Part shown: piece after piece, positions 26,944-34,155 of the stretch | Position numbering within the stretch: the first letter of the stretch is position 1 | Layout: each line of letters opens with the position of its first letter | DNA from: Pinirhizobacter sp036499745 | Lineage (GTDB): Bacteria > Pseudomonadota > Gammaproteobacteria > Xanthomonadales > Rhodanobacteraceae | Assembly: GCF_036499745.1 (NCBI RefSeq) | Contig: NZ_DASYDG010000030.1 | Location: 1-64,000 of the forward strand | Direction of reading: 5' to 3' | Length of the DNA stretch: 64,000 bases | Position numbers and translations under genes: made by a program | The notes under the pieces: model-generated | Told to the model about the DNA's origin: nothing | Databases searched by the model: none | What the model saw: only the letters and a program-made list of their open reading frames with translations

Positions 26944-28944
26944 ATGTTCGATTGCATCCTCATTGCCAACCGCGGCGAGATCGCCTGCCGCGTCATCCGT
27001 ACCTGCCGCCGGCTCGGCATCAGGACGGTGGCGGTGTACTCCGAAGCCGACGCCGGCGCCCAGCATGTGCGCCTGGCCGACGAAGCCTGGCCGATCGGTG
27101 GACCGCGCCCGGCCGATTCCTACCTTCGCGGCGATGCCATCATCGAGGTGGCGAAGAAGACCGGTGCCCAGGCCATCCATCCCGGCTACGGTTTCCTGTC
27201 CGAGAACACAGGCTTCGCCCGTGCCTGCGCCGCGGCCGGCATCGTCTTCATCGGCCCGCGCCCGGAAAGCATCGATGCCATGGGTTCGAAGGCCGCCGCC
27301 AAGGCGCTGATGGAAAAACACGCCGTGCCCTTGGTGCCCGGTTACCACGGGGAAAACCAGGATCCGGCCCATCTGGCCGGACAGGCAGCCAAAACGGGTT
27401 TCCCGCTGATGATCAAGGCCGCCGCCGGCGGTGGTGGCAAGGGCATGCGCATCGTGCGCAACGCCGAGGCCTTCGCCGAAGCGCTGGCGTCCGCGCAACG
27501 CGAAGCGGCCAGTGCCTTCGGCGACACGCGGGTGATCCTGGAGCGCTATGTCGATCACCCGCGCCATATCGAATTCCAGGTGTTCGGCGACACGCATGGC
27601 CACGTCATCCATCTGAACGAGCGCGAATGTTCAGCGCAGCGCCGCTACCAGAAGGTGCTCGAAGAAACGCCCTCGCCGTTCCTGGACATGGCCAGCCGCG
27701 CGCGCATGGGCGAGGCCGCCGTGGCCGCCGCACAGGCAGTGGGTTACGTGGGCGCGGGCACCGTGGAATTCATCGTCGCCCAGGACGGGGAATTTTTCTT
27801 CATGGAGATGAATACACGGCTGCAGGTGGAACACCCGGTGACCGAGGAAACGCTCGGCCTGGACCTGGTGGAATGGCAGCTGCGCATCGCCGCCGGTGGC
27901 TACCTGCCACTGGCCCAGGGCGACGTCGAGGCCCGCGGCCATGCCATCGAGGTGCGCCTGTATGCGGAGGATCCCGAGCAGAACTTCCTGCCGGGCTCGG
28001 GCAAGCTCACGCACCTGCGCCTGCCCGAACCTTCAGCGCATGTGCGGCTGGATGCCGGCGTGGTGCAAGGCGATACGGTGAGCATCTTCTACGACCCGAT
28101 GATCGCCAAGCTCATCGTCGTCGATCGCGACCGGCCGCGCGCGCTCGAGCGCCTGCGCGAGGCGCTGGCCGCCTGCGAGATCGTGGGGCCTGCATCCAAC
28201 ATCGCGTTCCTTGAACGCCTGGCACGCCATCCGGTGGTGGTGGAAGGCAACATCGATACCGGCTATCTCGACCGGCACCTGGATCAGTTCCTCAAAGGCG
28301 CCACGCCATCGGCCGACGGTGACGTATTCGCCGCCGCGACCGCCGTGCTGCTGGACGAAGAAGGCCGGGCCACGGCGTCGGCGGGCGATCCACATTCACC
28401 GTGGGCCGCCAACGACGCCTGGCGCAACGCGCACCCGGGCAAGCGTCTGGTCGCGTTGGTGGTGGACGGCGAACGCCGTGACATCGCCGCCTATGGCCAC
28501 GACGGTACGTATCACCTGAGGTTCGGCGATGCCAGCACGGAGGTGTCCGGCGCGCGCCTGGCCGATGGTGTGCTTACCGCACGTTTCGATGGACACGCAC
28601 GGCGCCTTCGGGTGCACCTGGATGCCGCGCACGTGGCCGTGCACGACGCCGCCGGCTTCCGCCACGCCTTCGAACGCGCCCCGGCCTTCGCCTGGATCCT
28701 GGCCGACACCGCGGGCGACGACCGCGTGCTGGCGCCGATGCCCGGTCGCATCGTGCTGGTGCGCGTGAAACCCGGCGATACCGTCACCGCCGGCCAGGAG
28801 TTGCTGGTGATGGAAGCGATGAAGATGGAGCTGGCCTTGAAGGCGCCGCGCGACGGTACCATCGAATCGATAAGCGCCGAACAGGGCGACTTCGTTGAAG
28901 CGGACCGCGTGCTCGCCCGCCTGGCCGCCAACGATAAAGCTTGA
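26944..28944 (+). CDS. liuD: Methylcrotonyl-CoA carboxylase alpha (biotin-carrying) subunit
   Basis: A 666-residue biotin carboxylase fused to a biotin carrier domain. The N-terminal domain begins MFDCILIANRGEIACRVIRT; the ATP-grasp has KAAAGGGGKGMRIV and the catalytic EMNTRLQVEHPVTEE. The C-terminal carrier ends with the biotinylated Lys in VMEAMKMEL. Size and the middle domain fit MCC alpha (also called accA1/mccA) better than acetyl-CoA carboxylase AccC, which lacks the carrier. The partner beta subunit (carboxyltransferase) is not in this window. It is followed directly by HMG-CoA lyase, which supports the leucine role. Confidence 0.9.
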   Translation: MFDCILIANRGEIACRVIRTCRRLGIRTVAVYSEADAGAQHVRLADEAWPIGGPRPADSYLRGDAIIEVAKKTGAQAIHPGYGFLSENTGFARACAAAGIVFIGPRPESIDAMGSKAAAKALMEKHAVPLVPGYHGENQDPAHLAGQAAKTGFPLMIKAAAGGGGKGMRIVRNAEAFAEALASAQREAASAFGDTRVILERYVDHPRHIEFQVFGDTHGHVIHLNERECSAQRRYQKVLEETPSPFLDMASRARMGEAAVAAAQAVGYVGAGTVEFIVAQDGEFFFMEMNTRLQVEHPVTEETLGLDLVEWQLRIAAGGYLPLAQGDVEARGHAIEVRLYAEDPEQNFLPGSGKLTHLRLPEPSAHVRLDAGVVQGDTVSIFYDPMIAKLIVVDRDRPRALERLREALAACEIVGPASNIAFLERLARHPVVVEGNIDTGYLDRHLDQFLKGATPSADGDVFAAATAVLLDEEGRATASAGDPHSPWAANDAWRNAHPGKRLVALVVDGERRDIAAYGHDGTYHLRFGDASTEVSGARLADGVLTARFDGHARRLRVHLDAAHVAVHDAAGFRHAFERAPAFAWILADTAGDDRVLAPMPGRIVLVRVKPGDTVTAGQELLVMEAMKMELALKAPRDGTIESISAEQGDFVEADRVLARLAANDKA

Positions 28945-28955
28945 GGATTTATCAG

Positions 28956-29855
28956 ATGAACTCCGGAACTTTCGTACGCATTGTCGAAGTAGGCGCGCGT
29001 GATGGGCTGCAGAATGAAAAAACCCTCCTTCCCGCGGACGTCAAGATCGCGCTGATCGACCGTTTGTCCTCCACGGGTCTCTCCGTGGTGGAAGCCACCA
29101 GCTTCGTCAGTCCCAAATGGGTGCCGCAGCTGGCCGACGCAGCGCAGGTATACACCGGCATCCGCAAGGTGCCGGGCGTAACCTACCCGGTGCTGGTGCC
29201 CAACGAACAGGGTTATGAGCGCGCCCGCGCCGTGAGTGTCACCGAGATCGCCGTGTTCACCGCGGCCTCGGAAGCCTTCAACCAGAAAAACATCAACGCC
29301 TCGATCGATGAAAGCATCGACCGCTTCAGGCCGGTGTTGGCGCGTGCCCGCGCCGATGGCGTAACCGTGCGCGGTTATGTGTCCACGGTGCTGGGTTGCC
29401 CTTACCAGGGCGACGTGCCGCTCACCGATGTCGTGCGCGTGGCCAGGGCGCTGCATGAACTGGGCTGCCATGAAGTTTCGCTCGGCGACACCATCGGCGT
29501 GGGCACGCCGGCCAAGGCCCGCGACATGCTGCGCGCCGTCGCCGCTGAAGTGCCCATGCAAGCGCTGGCCGTGCACTTCCACGACACCTACGGCCAGGCC
29601 CTGGCCAATATCCTTTCCTGCCTGGAAGAAGGCGTACGCGTTGTGGACAGCGCCGTATCCGGCACCGGCGGCTGTCCGTACGCCAAGGGCGCCACCGGCA
29701 ACGTCGCCAGCGAAGACGTGGTGTACATGCTTCATGGCATGGGCATGCAAACCGGTGTGGACCTGGATCTGCTGATCGCCACGGGCGCGTGGTTGGCCGC
29801 GCAACTGGGCAAGGAAACCGCCAGCCGGGTGACGCGGGCACGCACCGCGACCTGA
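28956..29855 (+). CDS. liuE: Hydroxymethylglutaryl-CoA lyase
   Basis: A 299-residue TIM-barrel lyase that cleaves HMG-CoA to acetoacetate and acetyl-CoA, the last step of leucine catabolism. Signatures are VRIVEVGARDGLQNEK, the STVLGCPYQGDVP block, and the catalytic loop SAVSGTGGCPYAKGATGNVASEDV with the active-site Cys. AGGA sits eight bases before the ATG at 28956; an in-frame TTG at 28941 is only the overlap with the previous stop. It is 11 bases downstream of the MCC subunit gene. Confidence 0.94.
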   Translation: MNSGTFVRIVEVGARDGLQNEKTLLPADVKIALIDRLSSTGLSVVEATSFVSPKWVPQLADAAQVYTGIRKVPGVTYPVLVPNEQGYERARAVSVTEIAVFTAASEAFNQKNINASIDESIDRFRPVLARARADGVTVRGYVSTVLGCPYQGDVPLTDVVRVARALHELGCHEVSLGDTIGVGTPAKARDMLRAVAAEVPMQALAVHFHDTYGQALANILSCLEEGVRVVDSAVSGTGGCPYAKGATGNVASEDVVYMLHGMGMQTGVDLDLLIATGAWLAAQLGKETASRVTRARTAT

Positions 29856-29894
29856 GCGGGCTATCATCGGGTTTCCGGTTGACTGGGGAGCTCC

Positions 29895-31181
29895 ATGACA
29901 CGCGCCATCCTTTTCGTTGCGTTGCTCGTGGCCGCGGCTGCACCCGTTGCCGCCCGCGATATCCTGCTGCTGCCCGACCGTGTCTGGACGTCGGAGGGCA
30001 ATACCGCCCATGCCGGCTGGGCCGTACTGGTGCGCGATGGCGTGATTGCCGGCGTCGGTCCGCGCGAGGGCTTGCATCCGGCCGCCGATGTCCGCGAGAT
30101 CGCCCTGCCCGGCGCCACCCTGATGCCGGGCCTGATCGATCTTCACTCGCATGTGTTCCTGCATCCTTACAACGAAACCCTGTGGAACGACCAGGTGCTG
30201 AAGGAAGCGCCGGACTATCGCGTGCTCGAGGCCGCCGCCCATGCGCGGGACACGCTGATGTCCGGGTTTACCGCGTTGCGCGACCTGGGCACCGAGGGCG
30301 CGGGTTTCGGCGATGTGTCCATCAAGCGCGCGATCAACGAAGGCCTGATCCCCGGGCCGCGGATGTTCGTAGCCACCCGCGCGATCGTCGCCACGGCCAG
30401 TTACGGCCCAGGCCCCCGCGGCTTCCGCCCCGATCTCGACCTTCCCTCCGGCGCCCAGGAAGTAAGCGGCACCGATGAAGCCATGCGCGCCGTGCGCGAA
30501 CAGGCGGCCCGCGGCGCGGACTGGATCAAGCTGTATGCCGATTACCGCGTGGGTCCCGATGGCACCACCGCGCCCACCTTCACCGAGGCTGAGCTCAAGG
30601 CCATCGTGGATACCGCCCACCTGATCGGCCGGCCGGTGGCAGCCCATGCCGCCTCGCGCGAAGGCGTGGCGATGGCGGTGGCCGCCGGCGTGGATACCAT
30701 CGAACACGGCTACGGCACCGACGAAGCCACGTTTGCCAAAATGAAAAAACAGGGCACCACCTATGAGCCCACGCTCACCGCGGTAGATGCCACCGAGGAA
30801 TACTTCCACCACTACAAGCCCGGCGATCCGCCCACCGACAACATGCGCGAAGCAGAACACGCCTTCCGTACCGCGCTCAAAGTGGGCGTGACCATCGGTA
30901 ATGGCTCCGACGTGGGCGTGTTCGCCCATGGCACCAACTGGCGCGAGCCCGTTGCCATGGTGCGCGACGGCATGACCCCGGCCCAGGCGCTTCACGCCGC
31001 CACCGACGTGGCCGCGCGTATCCTTCGCCAGGGCGACCACTTCGGCCGCATTGCCGTGGGCATGCGCGCCGACCTTGCCGCTTTCTCGGGCGATCCCAGT
31101 GCCCACATCGAAGACCTTGCCCATCCGGTGCTGGTGATGAAGGATGGAACCCTCTACCGCAGCCCCGACGGTCATCCATGA
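29895..31181 (+). CDS. Secreted amidohydrolase (imidazolonepropionase/prolidase-like)
   Basis: A 428-residue metal-dependent amidohydrolase with a signal peptide (LFVALLVAAAAPVAA, residues 6-20), so it is periplasmic or exported. The binuclear metal site is visible: PGLIDLHSH, the Lys bridge region DWIKLYADYR, VAAHAASREG, and IEHGYGTD, with the catalytic Asp in IGNGSDVGVF. This COG1228 group includes Xaa-Pro dipeptidases and carboxypeptidase-like enzymes; the substrate cannot be fixed. It overlaps the following GNAT gene by ATGA. Confidence 0.83.
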   Translation: MTRAILFVALLVAAAAPVAARDILLLPDRVWTSEGNTAHAGWAVLVRDGVIAGVGPREGLHPAADVREIALPGATLMPGLIDLHSHVFLHPYNETLWNDQVLKEAPDYRVLEAAAHARDTLMSGFTALRDLGTEGAGFGDVSIKRAINEGLIPGPRMFVATRAIVATASYGPGPRGFRPDLDLPSGAQEVSGTDEAMRAVREQAARGADWIKLYADYRVGPDGTTAPTFTEAELKAIVDTAHLIGRPVAAHAASREGVAMAVAAGVDTIEHGYGTDEATFAKMKKQGTTYEPTLTAVDATEEYFHHYKPGDPPTDNMREAEHAFRTALKVGVTIGNGSDVGVFAHGTNWREPVAMVRDGMTPAQALHAATDVAARILRQGDHFGRIAVGMRADLAAFSGDPSAHIEDLAHPVLVMKDGTLYRSPDGHP

Positions 31182-31669
31182 GTCCCAGCTTCCAGATCCG
31201 CCCGATCGAACCCCGCGACGATGCCGCCATGGCGGCGATCATCCGCCAGGTAATGCCCGAGTTCGGCGCCGACGGGCCGGGCTTCGCCATCCATGATGAA
31301 GAAGTGGATTGCATGGCCAAAGCCTATGCACATGACAACACCGCCTATTACGTGGTGATCATGGATGGTGAGGTTGCCGGCGGCGCCGGCATCGCACCAT
31401 TGATCAACGCGCCGGAAGAACACGTCTGCGAACTGCGCAAGATGTACTTCCTGCCCAGCGCGCGCGGCATCGGGGCAGGCGCGGCGATGATGCAGTGCTG
31501 CCTTGAGGCGGCGCGGCGCATGGGCTTTAAGCGTTGCTACCTGGAAACGCTTACCGGCATGGATTCAGCGCAAACGCTTTACCGCCGCCACGGCTTCGTG
31601 CCATTGAACCGCGCGATGGGCGGCACCGGTCATTTCAGCTGCGACCGCTTCTTCATCAGGGATCTATAA
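31178..31669 (+). CDS. GNAT family N-acetyltransferase
   Basis: A 163-residue acetyltransferase. The GNAT core is ELRKMYFLPSARGIGAGAAMMQCCLEAARRMGFKR, including the acetyl-CoA P-loop (R-G-I-G-A-G), and LYRRHGFVPLNR near the end. The acceptor is unknown. It is coupled to the secreted amidohydrolase by a four-base overlap and starts a run of three GNAT genes. Confidence 0.88.
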   Translation: MSPSFQIRPIEPRDDAAMAAIIRQVMPEFGADGPGFAIHDEEVDCMAKAYAHDNTAYYVVIMDGEVAGGAGIAPLINAPEEHVCELRKMYFLPSARGIGAGAAMMQCCLEAARRMGFKRCYLETLTGMDSAQTLYRRHGFVPLNRAMGGTGHFSCDRFFIRDL

Positions 31670-31672
31670 GCG

Positions 31673-32146
31673 GTGGCCAGGCAACCGCCCCGGCTTACCT
31701 TCCAGGTCGACGACCCCGGGGCCGGGGACATCGTGCCGCTGATCGAACAGTTCGAAGGCTATCTCGCAGAGCTTTATCCCGAAAGCGAGCGCCGCCCGGG
31801 TGACGCCGCCTCGCCGCTGCACCGTCCGAATGTCACGTTCCTGACCGCGCGGGTGGACGGCGTGCCAGTGGCCTGCGGCGCCTTCGCCGACCACGGCGAC
31901 TATGTGGAAGTGGCAAAGATGTATGTCATCCCCACCGTGCGCGGCCTGGGCCTGGGCAAGCAGCTGCTCGAAGCCCTTGAAGACGAAATCCGCCGCGCGG
32001 GCGGCAAGCTGGTACGGCTCGAATCAGGCACCGCCCAGACCGAAGCCCAGGAACTCTACGAACGCGCCGGCTACCGCCGCTGCGGCAGCTTCGGCAGCCA
32101 TCGCGCCACGCCGCATAGCATCTTCATGGAAAAATCCCTCGCATGA
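31673..32146 (+). CDS. GNAT family N-acetyltransferase
   Basis: A 157-residue acetyltransferase starting with GTG three bases after the previous stop. The acetyl-CoA motif is MYVIPTVRGLGLGKQLLEALE, and the end RAGYRRCGSFGSHRATPHSIFMEKSL matches small GNATs of the RimI-like or PanZ-like size class. The acceptor is unknown. It overlaps the next GNAT gene by ATGA. Confidence 0.87.
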   Translation: MARQPPRLTFQVDDPGAGDIVPLIEQFEGYLAELYPESERRPGDAASPLHRPNVTFLTARVDGVPVACGAFADHGDYVEVAKMYVIPTVRGLGLGKQLLEALEDEIRRAGGKLVRLESGTAQTEAQELYERAGYRRCGSFGSHRATPHSIFMEKSLA

Positions 32147-32712
32147 TCCGCATCGCCACCGCCGGCGACGCCGCCGCCTGCCACGACATCTATGCCCCGG
32201 CCGTGCTGCATACGGCCATCACCTTCGAGACGGAACTGCCCGGCACCGACACCATGGCCCAGCGCATCCAGGCGCGGCTGGCCCACTACCCATGGCTGGT
32301 GTTCGAAGACGACGGCGCGGTACTCGGCTATGCCTACGCGGGGCGCTTCCGTGACCGCGCCGCCTACGACTGGATCGCCGAGACCTCGGTTTACGTGCAT
32401 GAAAACGCGCGCCGGCGCGGTATCGCGCGGCGCCTGTACACCTGCCTGCTGGACGTGATGCAGATGCAGGGCTTCAACCAGGCGGTGGGGGCGATCACGC
32501 TGCCCGGGGAAAGCAGCGTGGCCATGCACGGCGCGCTCGGCTTCCAGCCCGCCGGCGTATGGCGCCACAGCGGCTACAAGCTCGGCCGGTGGCACGATGT
32601 GGGCCTGTGGCAAAGGGAGCTGGCGGTTCCGGCCAATCCGCCGCCGCCCGTCCTGCCGTTCGCCCGCATGCGCCACGATTCCGCCCTGCAGGTAAGGCTT
32701 GCGCTCGGGTAA
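32143..32712 (+). CDS. GNAT family N-acetyltransferase, phosphinothricin acetyltransferase-like
   Basis: A 189-residue protein of the PAT/Bar-like GNAT group: IYAPAVLHTAITFETELP, YAYAGRFRDRAAYDWIAETSVYV, the acetyl-CoA loop RRRGIARRLYTCLLDVM and HGALGFQPAGVWRHSGYKLGRWHDVGLWQREL. Members acetylate amino acids such as methionine sulfoximine or phosphinothricin. Third in a tandem run of unrelated GNATs, joined to the second by a four-base overlap. Confidence 0.88.
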   Translation: MIRIATAGDAAACHDIYAPAVLHTAITFETELPGTDTMAQRIQARLAHYPWLVFEDDGAVLGYAYAGRFRDRAAYDWIAETSVYVHENARRRGIARRLYTCLLDVMQMQGFNQAVGAITLPGESSVAMHGALGFQPAGVWRHSGYKLGRWHDVGLWQRELAVPANPPPPVLPFARMRHDSALQVRLALG

Positions 32713-32748
32713 GATGACGGTCTTTGCACCACGCACAGGACCCTCCCC

Positions 32749-33516
32749 ATGCATCTGGAAAACGTCAAGGCCGTGATCACCGGCGGAGCCTCCGGCCTGG
32801 GCTACGCGGTGGCCCGCCACCTGGTGGACAACGGCGCCAGGGTCGCGCTATTCGACGTCAACGACGCGAAAGGCGCCTCGTCCTGCGAGGCGCTGGGCGA
32901 CAACGCGCATTTCCGCCGGGTGGATGTGACCTCCGAAGACGACGTGGCAAAGAACGTCGCCGCCGCGCGCGAGGTCATGGGTGGCCTGAACGTGTTGGTG
33001 AACTGCGCCGGCATCCTCGGCGCCGGCCGCGTGGTGGGCAAGGACGGCGCGATGCCGCTGTCGAACTTCAGCAACACCATCATGGTGAACCTGGTGGGCA
33101 GCTTCAATGTGGCCAAGGCCGCGGCCAACCTGATGCAGGGCAACGATGCCGGCGAGGACGGCGAACGTGGCGTGATCATCAACACCGCCTCGGTCGCCGC
33201 TTATGAAGGCCAAATCGGCCAGGCAGCGTACTCGGCCTCCAAGGGTGGTGTAGTGGGCATGACACTCCCCATGGCGCGCGAGCTTTCGCGCTTCGGCATC
33301 CGTGTGGTCACCATCGCCCCGGGCATCTTCTGGACACCGATGGTCGACAGCATGACGCCCCAGGTGCAGGAATCGTTGTCCGCTACCATCCCGTTCCCGG
33401 CACGCCTGGGCAAGCCTGAGGAATTCGCAAGCACGGTGGGCTTCATCGTGCAGAGCCGTTACATCAACGGCGAGACCATCCGCCTGGACGGCGCCGTGCG
33501 CCTGCAGCCGAAGTAA
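32749..33516 (+). CDS. SDR, 3-hydroxyacyl-CoA dehydrogenase type 2-like
   Basis: A 255-residue short-chain dehydrogenase. The cofactor motif is TGGASGLGYAVA, Asp in LFDVNDAKG favours NAD, and the catalytic residues are Ser in NTASVAAYEG and YSASKGG. The whole sequence, including AGILGAGRVVGKDGAMPLSNF and PARLGKPEEFASTVGFIVQ, resembles the HSD17B10/FabG-like group that oxidises (S)-3-hydroxyacyl-CoA or 2-methyl-3-hydroxybutyryl-CoA. A role in isoleucine or fatty-acid breakdown is possible. Monocistronic or with the following EF-P-like gene 32 bases away. Confidence 0.85.
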   Translation: MHLENVKAVITGGASGLGYAVARHLVDNGARVALFDVNDAKGASSCEALGDNAHFRRVDVTSEDDVAKNVAAAREVMGGLNVLVNCAGILGAGRVVGKDGAMPLSNFSNTIMVNLVGSFNVAKAAANLMQGNDAGEDGERGVIINTASVAAYEGQIGQAAYSASKGGVVGMTLPMARELSRFGIRVVTIAPGIFWTPMVDSMTPQVQESLSATIPFPARLGKPEEFASTVGFIVQSRYINGETIRLDGAVRLQPK

Positions 33517-33548
33517 TTCCTTTCCAGCCCAACACCCGAGCCCTTCGC

Positions 33549-34112
33549 ATGAAAGCTTCCGACGTCAAGCGCGGTACCGTGATCGAGCACGACGGCACCG
33601 TGTACCAGGTGCGTGACATCGAGCGCAGCTCGCCAAGCGCGCGTGGCGGCAACGTTACCTTCCGCTTCACCCTGTATTCGATCCCCGGGGGGCGCAAATT
33701 CGACCTTTCGCAACGCGCCGAAGACGAACTGAGGGAAGTGGAACTCAGCCGCCGCCAGGCCACCTACTCCTACATGGATGGCGAAGTCTTCGTGTTCATG
33801 GACGCTGAAGACTACACGCAGTACCTGCTGCCGCCGGAGATTGTCGGCGACAACGCCGGCTATATCGTCGAGGGGCTGGAAGGGTATTACGTGCAGTTGA
33901 TCGACGAAGCGCCCGTTGGCCTGCTGGTGCCGACCAGCGTGGTGCTTACCGTCACCGACACCGCGCCGGAGTTGAAAGGCGCAAGCGCCACCAAGCGCAC
34001 CAAGCCCGCCACGCTCGAAACCGGTGTGGAAGTACAGGTGCCTGAGTACATCACCACGGGTGAGAAGGTCACGGTGAACACCCTCACCGGCGAATTCGCC
34101 GGCCGCGCATAA
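33549..34112 (+). CDS. yeiP: Elongation factor P-like protein (YeiP type)
   Basis: A 187-residue EF-P paralogue with the three EF-P domains: KOW-like N domain (MKASDVKRGTVIEHDG), OB domain (SYMDGEVFVFMDAEDYTQYLLP) and the C-terminal OB domain ending VPEYITTGEKVTVNTLTGEF. The tip loop reads SSPSARGGNV, with Arg where canonical EF-P carries the modified Lys (PGKG). This is the YeiP subgroup, which is proposed to help ribosomes at difficult sequences. Length and C-terminal block (TKPATLETGVEVQVP) agree with YeiP. A strong hairpin follows the stop. Confidence 0.92.
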   Translation: MKASDVKRGTVIEHDGTVYQVRDIERSSPSARGGNVTFRFTLYSIPGGRKFDLSQRAEDELREVELSRRQATYSYMDGEVFVFMDAEDYTQYLLPPEIVGDNAGYIVEGLEGYYVQLIDEAPVGLLVPTSVVLTVTDTAPELKGASATKRTKPATLETGVEVQVPEYITTGEKVTVNTLTGEFAGRA

Positions 34113-34119
34113 AAGCCAC

Positions 34120-34137
34120 GGGGCTGCCCGCAGCCCC
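34120..34137 (+). terminator. Likely intrinsic terminator after yeiP
   Basis: A 7-bp perfect stem GGGGCTG/CAGCCCC with a four-base loop lies eight bases after the yeiP stop. Only a short TTCT follows, so the T tract is weak. The placement just before the FUSC gene fits a terminator. Confidence 0.6.
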
Positions 34138-34155
34138 TTCTCCAACGAGCAACGG

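Noticed and set aside
28512..31175. An 887-codon minus-strand frame across the MCC subunit, HMG-CoA lyase and amidohydrolase genes
   Set aside because: It spans three recognised genes on the other strand and is rich in Gly, His and Ala; typical antisense shadow.
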